Origin: Clytia hemisphaerica
Lineage: Eukaryota > Cnidaria > Hydrozoa > Leptothecata > Clytiidae
NCBI GenBank assembly: GCA_902728285.1
Contig: CACVBU010001298.1
Span: 248,001 to 312,000, forward strand
Length of the DNA stretch: 64,000 nt
Direction of reading: 5' to 3'
Made by a program: the position numbers and the translations under genes. The stretch's first letter is position 1. Each line of letters begins with the position of its first letter. Shown in pieces: positions 55,157-64,000 of the stretch. A model generated the notes under the pieces. The model ran no database searches. It worked only from the letters and a program-made list of their open reading frames with translations, and had not been told where the DNA came from.

Positions 55157-58100
55157 ATGTCAGTAAATCTAAATAAATACAAAAGTGACTTGGTGAAAGC
55201 TTGGGAAGAGCTACGCGACCCAAAATCTGATAATGATTGGTAAGTTCTTAAACTTTTTTGCTTCTATCTAAGAGTCATAATAAGGCTGGTTGGGAGACGG
55301 TTTGTTATGTGGGCCATGTAAATTATTAAGTTTCTTAATATATTTGAGATCTAGTCTGAAATAAAAGATAACAAAGTTAGATGTTAAAGGTCAATTTCTC
55401 AAAAACTGTAAAACTTTACATAAAACTTATTATGTCATTCTGTGGCTTACTTTGATGTTTATCATAGAGTCCCCCTGCCCAGTTGGCGACCGGTCTAGTT
55501 GGCGACCGAACGTCTTTGAACCCAGAAAAGTCATACAAAAACAAACCTCTGGAGAATTTCTTTTGGTAGATAATCTGCCTTGACCTATTTCCTGTACTGT
55601 GTAAAAAAAGTTCTAGAAAAGAGCGACATCGATAAATTACACACATTTCCTCAGAAACTTTTAAAATTATCTGCCATTATGACTTTCTTGAAAGCCGCTC
55701 AGAAATTAACCAATCGATTTATGTATCGGAATTCCTATGGGAATTCTTTTCCGAGATTTGTATAATAGCTAACTTGGGAAAAAAACTTCTCCTGGTCACT
55801 GGGCACTGGGGGTTTGAGGAAAAAACAGCACTGCTATCATTTGTTTTTTATTTAACCATATAACCATTTAAATTTGCGCTCAAAAATACTTAAATAAATA
55901 AGTTAACAATATTCAATACACTATTTGTATCTCTCAGAAAATAAATACTTACAGAACGACATAGTTTATCATTTGGAATACCCCCGTATTTGGACCATTC
56001 TACCGTGGCTGCAAATTAGGGCGGAAACTAAGTGGCACCCTCAGTGCAAAATTACCGCCTCGTCTTTATTTGCCCGCGCGAGAATACGAGCTAATCATTT
56101 TTTTTATCGAGCGCTCAAGGGGAAAAAAGAAAAGTGATCAATATTCTTTGAAGGAAAAATGTCAGAAACAAACCCAAAGACCAAAAGATGTATTTTGTTG
56201 TTGACAATCGATCCTGTGAAGATGAAAAAATTTCTGCTGTATGCGTTTTTTTCGGAACGCTAAAAAACTCTAATTTTGATCTTTCCTTAAGGTAAAGAGG
56301 TTGCGAGATTTGGGTTAGCGAGGTAAAAATCGCTCAAAAGCTGGTAAAATCGTAATCCTCAACAATTGAAGTTCCAGCCTCACTGAACATTCAAAGAGCA
56401 TGTCCGCGGTCTTTAACTTGACAGCTCCAATGCGAAGTTTCTAGCTCCGGATTGAAATATCAAGAGAAACCGGTATATTGAATCTCCGGGTAGCAGGGCT
56501 GCAAATAAATATTTTTAGTCCATCGGACATCATGTCCGACAGAAATGAAATCATGTCGGTCAAACTCAAAATCCTGTTGGTCATTCAGTGTATATTTTTT
56601 TTAAAGTTACGGAGAAAGCGAGTAGGAAAAATAAAAGTTACCTTTGAACAGTTTGTTACTGTATATAATAACAGAGAAATTGATTCAATAAAAGTGATCT
56701 TAGAAACACCCTTAGAAGTTACGAAGAAAGCAAGTTGATAAAAGTTAACTTAGAAACACTCTTAAAAGCTAAGAAGAAAGCGAGTTGATAAAAGTTAACT
56801 TAGAAACACTCTTGAAAGTTATGAAGTAAGCAAGTTGATGAAAATGGTCTTAAAAAAACTCTTGAAAGTAACGAAGAAAGCGAGTCAATAAAAGTTAACT
56901 TTGAAACACCCTTGAAAGTTACAAAGAAAGCAAATTGATAAAAGTGATCTTAGAAATAAAGAAGGTTACGAAGAAAGCAAGTTGACAAAAGTAATTTAGA
57001 AACACCCTTAAAAGAGTTACAAAGAAAGCAGGTTGATAAAAGTGATCTTAGAAACAAAGAAAGTAACGAAGAAAGCAAGTCGATAAAAGTTAACTTAGAA
57101 ACACCCTGAAAGCGAGTACATGTTTTTTTTATAAGCATAACGCTTATAAGCATACGAAGGCTCAGATTTGCAGAATTCCTAAGCATAACATGAGCATATA
57201 TGTCAGCCTAAAATATTTTTCAAGTGGTCATTTTTATCTGTTTTTGTTTCATTTTTATCTGGTTTGGTAGAGGCCAAGTAAAAATTAAGACATTCCACGG
57301 CTAGCTACATTCCACTGCTCCCAAAATCTGAACAAATTTATTAAAAAACTTGGCTCGGGGTGAATCATAAGCATAATTCTTAAGCATATAATAAGCATAA
57401 ACTATGCCTGTATGCTTTAAGAACTTAAGCATACACAAGCCTGACCAAGGGGCATACACTTGCTTATAAAAAAAAACATGTATTAAAAGAATAGGCTAAA
57501 TAAGAGACAGGGGTGTAAGAAATTTATTTTCAACTCTCAAGTTAATGGTTTAATCCTTTTTTCATTCAGACATCATGACCGACACAAAAGATTTTCAGTC
57601 GGTCAAATAGCTTTTTCAGTCGGACATTGACCGATGACCGACGCTTATTTGCAGCCCTGGGGTAGACATAAAAAATTTCCGCGTTTTTATCAAATGAAGA
57701 CTCTCCATAGACTGCCACTTTCAAAAGAAAACAAAAACAAACTTTAGAAAAAAATGGCGACTTGAAGAAAAATTCTGAAAAAGCATGTTGAAGGGAAATG
57801 TAAGTGAGCTATTTTAAAACAAAAGAACGAGTGTAAATAAATTTAATACGGGAAATCTTATGAGTTTTTTTATCATCCTGATCAATTAATATGACCTTAC
57901 CTGCAAGTAGAGCACTGATTTTTTCTTTCTTGCGATCGGTCGCAGACTGGTACGTCGGTCGGGAGCTGGGCACTAGTACCGCTCGCTTTGAAAGTTTTTT
58001 ATTCTAAGAAGATTGCTTCAAATAAAAAATCAAAACAAACACGAAAAGCATGTTATAAGTTGTCTAACCGTTGGTCAAAAAAGATTTTCAAAAAAGTAAA

Positions 58101-61100
58101 AAGTAAGTGAAAATTTTGAATCAAAAAATTTTGTTCGCCAACTGGGCAGGGTACTCTACGTCGGAACTAAATTAAAAAAAACGAATCCTGTTCAAATGAA
58201 TCAAAAAGTCAATATTTCTCTTGGCTAGTTGGTGGACGTTTGGCTAGTTGGTGGACAATTTTTAGTGAGGAAAAAATCATGAATTAATTTTGCCTCAGGC
58301 AGGGGGTAACATATTCAGCCAATAGGATAGACAGTATAGACTTATAACTCATATATCAAGATTACGGGATTTCGAGTACGGGTCGATTTTACTTTCGTTT
58401 TGAGTGGTTTCATTTTTGATTTCAGGCAAACATCTTAGCAACAGGGTGCTCGCCCATAGTTACAGGGGTTTGTGCAAAAAACTAAACATGTAGAAAATTT
58501 TCCGAATCCCCCATTTTGATTAATGCAATGAAAAATGAAACTTTTCTATGTTTCACTTTTTTGCATCTATTCTTCAAAATGAAAATATTTAAGATTTTAA
58601 GTTCTTATTTTATTCAATGATTTTTTACAGCACTTTGTTGATAATCTAACTCTTGCATCAAATTCTCGCTTTCTTCAGTAAATTGAAGATGAGAAAAAAC
58701 CTAAGCCACGGATCACAGATTGAAACAAATATATGAAGGGTGGGATTTTACAGCCACCTGTTGTGCAAGGCACTGAAAGGCCACAGAAGCCAAAAAGAAG
58801 GGCCCTTTGGTCATTGGTCTAAATTTGATAAACAGCTGTCAAGGAGCGCTGGGAAGCAATCAGTAGAAGAGACCATATCTGTTTTTGTTGCAGATTTCTA
58901 TAAAAACTTCTCTCAGGGATTACTTCTCAACGTACATGTACACATGTGTTGTGTCAACTTGTCAGCATTGTATTGTTGTAAAGGAAAAGATAAAAGAGGT
59001 AAGACTAGCCTAGTTTCCTGATATAGGTGTTTTAAGTTTAGACTGATAGAGGGCTCTCTTAGCTATTCAAAACTAATCTTTCCTTTCACTACTGACAAAC
59101 TTTAAGGCTGAATGGAATTTGATGTTATGTTTACCGTAAGCCGCATGTTAAAAAACCTGTCGCATGACGTTGTCATCATTTGCGATTTTTTTGAAAAGTT
59201 GTCTTGGTTTTCCCTTCGTCCCGCACGCACGAGAGGAAATTTCATTTGTGAGATAAAGTTTTTAAGCTTTTGGCTGTTCAAATCAAAACAACAGCCCGAG
59301 GACATTATTTGTCTTGCTTTTTTTTTGTTTTTGTGTTAAAAGATATGAAATCAAAATAAAATAAGGATGATAGCGTCTGGAGTCTGGGAGTCATTTAAAG
59401 GCCTAATAAGATTTGGTGTGCGTTGTAAAATAATGAATAATTACAACTCACCCACAAATTTGGAAAGTGGATCATATGGTAAACTGGAAATTCAACTCCA
59501 TTGGCCTTACGGCAGCCATCAAAAAATTGTTATCTCCGCGTCACGCAACCGCATCATATTTTCCGCTGATTTTTGGATGTGGGGAAGCAAGAAAAAATCT
59601 GGAAAAAGCAAATTATCTTTCTCTGGGTTTAAAGTCGCTCGTCTGCCATATTGTATAACCCCATTTGCCAGCCGGCCCACCTCTACTCTATACTGCTCTA
59701 TACTATAGTTCTAGTAAAAATCCTAGATATCTTGGCTATGATTGTGTTTTTCTGCAAAATATCTTCAATTTTGTGATCTGTAAGAATTCTCTCTTTTTCT
59801 CTCTTTTCTTCCCTATTTTAGACACATTCCTTTCATTTTCCTAAGGATTTTTCAAATTTTTGGATTAAAAATGGCCAAATTTGTATGTCTTAGATTTTAA
59901 TTTTTCACGGTTTTGTTGGAAAAACCGTAAAAAAAGCAATAAGTTCCTGCAAAAATTAGTTTCCTTTAAGGTAGCGAAATGCCATTATTTAAGGCCAATG
60001 TTGCAAGTGTTAAACTACTAGAACCACCAGGGGGTTCAACCAATTTTGATCTTTTGACCTTAGAAATTGCAAAGGAGGCCTCATAGGTTTAAATTTTCAT
60101 AAAAAACCCTACATATTGAAATTTTTGACTTCACCCCAAAAGTGACTTTGACCTCCTACCCTGACAATGTCAAAATTGGACACTGGGGAATACAAATGTA
60201 CTTTAACTGTAGTACATCACACCAATTTACTCTCAAGTTTTGATTTTCAAATCAGAACCAAGAAAAATTGGTCTTACCAAATTGAGAAATTCTCTCAATA
60301 AAGTGCTTAAAAAAGTCTTACAACAATTAAGTCAACCATCAATAATATATTCCATTCGTTTTGTCTGACAATAAAAAACTGGATAGCAAATTGACAATCC
60401 CAGACCCAGTCCTAATGTTTTTGTAATTCCTTATTTCTACTAAGAGTGACAATGGGTTTTTAAGACCAAATCAACTTCAGTCCTTTAAAAATATTTGACC
60501 ATATAAAAAAACTATATGCTTGATTAATTAGCAAGTATAAGATCTCTCATTGATTGGTCATTTGATATTTTTTTGATAATTAATTACAAACAAGCAGTGT
60601 CTTTTTCCTCAAAAGTATCAAGTAGACTAAACACATTTTTATTTTTATTTTCAAGGGTCATCTTTGGTTATGATGGCCAATCTTCTGATTTGAAAGTCCA
60701 ATCACAAGGAGGTATGTTTGCTTGGTTAAGAAAAAACTTTTTAAAATGGAAGAATTATATTCGAATATAAAATTGATGATTTTCAAATGTTTTGTACTTG
60801 CTTGATGTTTTCTAAAGCCATTGAACTTTTTCCCTTATACATATCAATTCAATAATATAGCAGCATCTTTAATTACAGTTTAGTCACCAGAATAGCCTTA
60901 CCTTAACTTTTTTCAGAAAAGTAGCCCAAATCGCCTTTAACATTTATTTGGGATGATTCAAGTCATTAAGGATTTCGTTTAAAATTATTTATAGAGGATG
61001 GAATCGTTGAAATGATAGATGATTTTAATGGTGGAAAAATTCAATACGGTGGTGCAAGAGTCATTGATCCAAATACAAACCTCCCAAAAATTGTGTTCAT

Positions 61101-63172
61101 TAATTGGGTATGCAATGCTGCTTGAAAATTCATTAAATGATCAGTCATAGTTTTAAAACTTTTAAAGTCCTACTTATGGTTATGACCACTTATTAAACCT
61201 TCAATAGATAAATTTTATCATTTTGTCTATCGAACAGCAAGGTGAAGGTGTCCCAGCCAATGTCAAAGGAAAATGTGCAAACCATCTCAGAGATATAACA
61301 AACTTGTTTAGAGTAAGTAACTTGTTGTTTTGGAGGGACTTTTGAAAAAGCACTGGTCAAATTTGAATTCAAACTTAGAGATGTTATGATATCTGAACTG
61401 TTCAACATTGAAATAGCGGGAATTTTCCATCTTTTAAGTTTTAAAATCGCAAAACAAAATGTATTTTTTAAATATATTTGAAATATAAGTTTATCTAATT
61501 TTCAATTATAATAAAAAGTTTAAATTTTTAGGCTTTTTTATTTTTCTCAAAATCTAAAATGTCATAGTTTTTTCAAAACATCTGTTACTTTTTTGAGAAA
61601 AGAGTTTTTACAACCATGTGTACATGAGTCTATTCAAGACAACATTTTAGCCATAATTCAATGCAAAGTCTGCCACGGACCCATCAGTTGATTGGTTGCA
61701 AGTGACGTATATACAACCAATCAGCTGTTGGGTTTGTGGAAGACATTGTAATGATGCATATCATGAATACATCATGACCAAACATTAACTAAAATATATT
61801 ATAAAATTCTTCTTCTTCATCCCCGATCCCAGGGTGCTCACGTTCAGATCAATGCTCGGTGTGACGATGATGTAGAGGAAGATGTCATCATGGAAAAAGT
61901 GAAAAATGCTTCTGGTGCTAATTACAGTTTCCATAAAGAAAAACCCAAAGCTTTTGTACCACAAGGAAAAATTGTAAGCAGAGACCTCACTTGCATAATT
62001 TTTATTATCGCCTCTCTCATTTCAGTTATCACTGATTTTTTAGAGTTTTGTTAAAAATATTTTTGCTTTAATGAAATGCATTCCTTACATAAATTCACAA
62101 ACAATTCTTACAACTTTTGCTTCTTTTATTGTTTAGGGTTCAGTGTATCAAAGATCAAGACCTGACTTAGACAAGGCGTTCCAAGACAAAGGAAAATTCT
62201 GGGCACAAAACGAGGTTCGTATTAAAGGTTTGAAGTGAATGGACATTGAAATGCCTACACAAGGATTACAAAGTATCAGCAAAAACCATCCTTGAACCAT
62301 CAGTGAAGTCAATCCTAATCATCACTTTCTTATCATATAGGGCTGGAGAACCTATCTTGAAGGCCTTTTTTTTAACTTAACAAAGCTAACTATTTCACCG
62401 TTCGCAAATAGTCATCATAGATACCTTTTTACTCCTCACAACCTGTCACAACAAGTATTACTCAACGAAATGTTCTCATTTTTCTTGTTACCAAACCTAT
62501 TTTTTTCTTTTTAGAAAGACTCGAAGCAACAGAAACAGGAAGAAGAAAACAGACTGAAAGAGGAAAAATTAAAAGAATCTCAAAAGCGAGCTGAGAGAGA
62601 TGTAAGAATATAATTTAAACAGCTAACTCTTTAGAGAACTTTTCTGGTGCCAAATTTACGTCTGACGAATGCTTGGAGTATGAATTCAGAGTAATGTGGT
62701 CTTTTTTATGGCATCTAGATATATGATTTCCTAAGCTAAGGTATAAAAGCTAAACGTTTTTGTGTTAACCAATTGAATTGATAATTAAAGCTCGTAACTT
62801 TATTTTGTAATAAAGAGGGGTAGTTCATAGCCTCCCAATTACACCTTATGATCTTCTCATAATAAAAGCTTCTAGAAGGTGGTATTGAAGCTACTTTGTT
62901 AGAGTTGAAAAAGCTATTTTTTGCCGTTTATTTTCTCTTCATCAATGGGTCACATCCTAGAGTCTGTAATTTTTTATGCGATGTTTCTATTTTAAAACTA
63001 ATACAAACTTTGTTGTTTAATTATGAAAAGTTTTAAATGCAAAGAATCTCTCAGTTTTACTAAATTTGAACAATTCACTTTTTTTAAGCACTTACTTTCA
63101 ATTTCAGCGCAAAGATACTGAACAAAGGGAAAGATTGCAAAAGGAAAGAGCACAGTCAATTGATAAAGAACG
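55157..63172 (+). CDS. dbnl: Drebrin-like protein / actin-binding protein 1 (3' partial)
   Basis: Actin-filament adaptor linking the cortical cytoskeleton to endocytosis. Exons: 55157-55239, 60656-60711, 60995-61107, 61238-61312, 61833-61973, 62137-62214, 62515-62601 and 63108-63172, all in frame, 232 codons plus two bases. The protein starts [20 protein letters not shown], and residues 1 to about 140 form an ADF-homology domain: [54 protein letters not shown] and [32 protein letters not shown] sequence (here [14 protein letters not shown]) closes it, followed by [21 protein letters not shown] Glu/Lys/Arg-rich coiled-coil then reads [20 protein letters not shown]. The frame continues past a GT donor at 63173; the usual C-terminal SH3 domain would lie beyond the window. 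Intron 1 is 5.4 kb and full of repeats. Confidence 0.93.
56600..57112. repeat. Minisatellite, about 50-bp unit, about ten copies
   Basis: The unit is TAAAAGTTAACTTAGAAACA followed by CTCTTGAAAGTTA and CGAAGAAAGCAAGTTGA, repeated with small changes and some shortened units. Frames at 56478-56738 and minus 56950-57186 are products of the repeat. Confidence 0.85.
57118..57481. mobile_element. ACATGT-ended MITE, word TAAGCATAA
   Basis: The ends ACATGTTTTTTTTATAAGC and GCTTATAAAAAAAAACATGT are inverted and match the ACACGT-ended family, but the interior word is AAGCATAA/TAAGCATA in place of TTCTTA. Nested in the CAGGGCTGC-ended element. Confidence 0.75.
58159..60655. other. Right part of drebrin-like intron 1
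   Basis: No gene recognised. GGCTAGTTGGTGGAC occurs twice at 58215-58255, a relative of the TAGTTGGCGACC word at 55495. Frames at 58740-59021 and 59367-59708 have no known domain and no confirmed splice context. Confidence 0.4.
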
Positions 63173-63637
63173 GTACAGTGCTATTATCATTGATATTAGT
63201 TAGGGTATAATAAACACATTAATTGCTTTAAGGGGATGGAAGAATTTGTTTGATAATAAATTTCAAACATTCGGCCTGTGTTCTATTGGAATTTTTCAGA
63301 CTAACTTTGAGATTTTCTAGAATATACAGGCCCTCTGTTGTGGATATCATATTCCTGTCCAAAGAAAGGGCTAGTAGACCAGTATATAATATTGTGAATA
63401 CGGGTTAGTTTCTTAAAGTGAATGAGGGAAAATTCGGCCAATGTACAGTGAAAAGTAGATTTGTTATTCAATCAGTTCATTCCATTCTCGTTTTTAAAGT
63501 AATGGTTTCCTTGATTGGGTGGTTGATAAGGCGTCTTCCTGAAAAAATTCGATTTGATATAATTAAATCTTTTTTCTCGAACCACATCTTCAATTATTGT
63601 TAATCGAGAAACGAAGCTATTTCATGGTTGAAAGTAG

Positions 63638-64000
63638 TGTTGTAGTGGTCATCGTTCTTGACTTTGTGCTGGAGGTCAGGGTTCGATTCCCACTCGGTGC
63701 TGCGATTTACTTGGCAAGTGAATACCTTGGCCCAGATCAACCCATACCATGTGAGGGGGAATAGGGTACCATTACTCTGATACAAGAGTATGGGGATATG
63801 CTGGACATTGAATGTGGTGTGGTAATAAACTCATATGTTTAGTACCTGCGAGAAGGCAATGTTCTCCCGTACTGTTCGAGTATCATCGATACAGCACGGC
63901 TCTGATGTGTCGCGAGCACAGAGTACAATGTCTGGTAAGCGCTGTGATTTCCCTATTTAGGGGTAGGAAACTATCCCGGGATAGGGCCCGGTCTGATGAT
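63638..64000 (+). mobile_element. tRNA-derived SINE, second subtype (reaches window end)
   Basis: The A-box-like TGTAGTGGTCATCG and B box GGTTCGATTCCCACTCGG are followed by TTACTTGGCAAGTGAA and AACCCATACCATGTGAGGGG, the same body as at 12141-12380. Beyond that the 3' half differs (ACTGTTCGAGTATCATCGAT, AGCACGGCTCTGATGTG), so the head is shared but the tail is not. It lies in the intron after the last visible drebrin-like exon. Confidence 0.75.

Larger units (their letters stand above)
56494..57659. mobile_element. CAGGGCTGC-ended element with 6-bp target duplication
   Basis: The ends CAGGGCTGCAAATAA and TTATTTGCAGCCCTG are inverted, and GGGTAG is repeated outside (56488-56493 and 57660-57665). 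Subterminal words TCGGACATCATGTCCGAC, GTCGGTCAAA and GACCGATGACCGAC occur at both sides. The interior holds a minisatellite (56600-57112) and an ACACGT-type element (57118-57481). CAGGG ends resemble hAT elements, but hAT usually duplicates 8 bp, so the class is open. Confidence 0.75.
55465..58158. mobile_element. Large TIR element in drebrin-like intron 1
   Basis: Left TAGAGTCCCCCTGCCCAGTT (then GGCGACC) and right GTTCGCCAACTGGGCAGGGT (then ACTCTA) are inverted with small differences. TTGGCGACCG words repeat near the left end. The roughly 2.7-kb body has no intact transposase and contains the nested element at 56494-57659. Confidence 0.65.

Overview
The window is AT-rich eukaryotic (metazoan) nuclear DNA. 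It has intron-containing genes with GT/AG splice sites, tRNA-derived SINEs, a LINE retrotransposon and many short inverted-repeat elements. Base composition, intron sizes, repeat density and the presence of a 3' splice acceptor only 4-14 nt before the start codon of five genes suggest an invertebrate that uses spliced-leader trans-splicing. A cnidarian, perhaps a hydrozoan, is my best guess, but nothing here proves it. All exon models were joined by hand from reading frame, splice consensus and family conservation.

Layout: catalase lies on the minus strand (about 183-7467, ten firm exons and one tentative last exon). A repeat-rich stretch without a recognisable gene follows (7.5-16.4 kb). Next come two divergently transcribed paralogues of an MFSD6-like major facilitator transporter: copy 1 (minus, 16463-18268) is intact, and copy 2 (plus, 22514-24349) carries one in-frame TGA at a conserved Trp. 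Gamma-glutamyl hydrolase (minus, 26994-29305) follows, then a group II PLP-dependent aromatic amino acid decarboxylase (plus, 31853-33452, first exon not found). A full-length but frameshifted LINE lies at 34187-37680 with an 8-bp target duplication, and further repeats fill 37.7-43.6 kb. A six-exon gene for an unrecognised type I membrane protein (plus, 43644-48310) converges on an NSUN6-type RNA cytosine methyltransferase (minus, 48573-54228). That gene in turn diverges from a drebrin-like/Abp1 gene (plus, 55157 to beyond the right edge at 63172).

The genes do not form a pathway; they look like ordinary unrelated metazoan neighbours. The striking content is the mobile DNA. Several unrelated inverted-repeat element families share one design: matched ends plus an interior built from many scattered copies of one short word. 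The word differs between families and, in one family, between copies that keep the same ends. There is also a MITE with its exact empty site preserved in a neighbouring repeat copy, piggyBac-like TTAA elements, a roughly 680-bp foldback, and nested elements inside the drebrin-like first intron.
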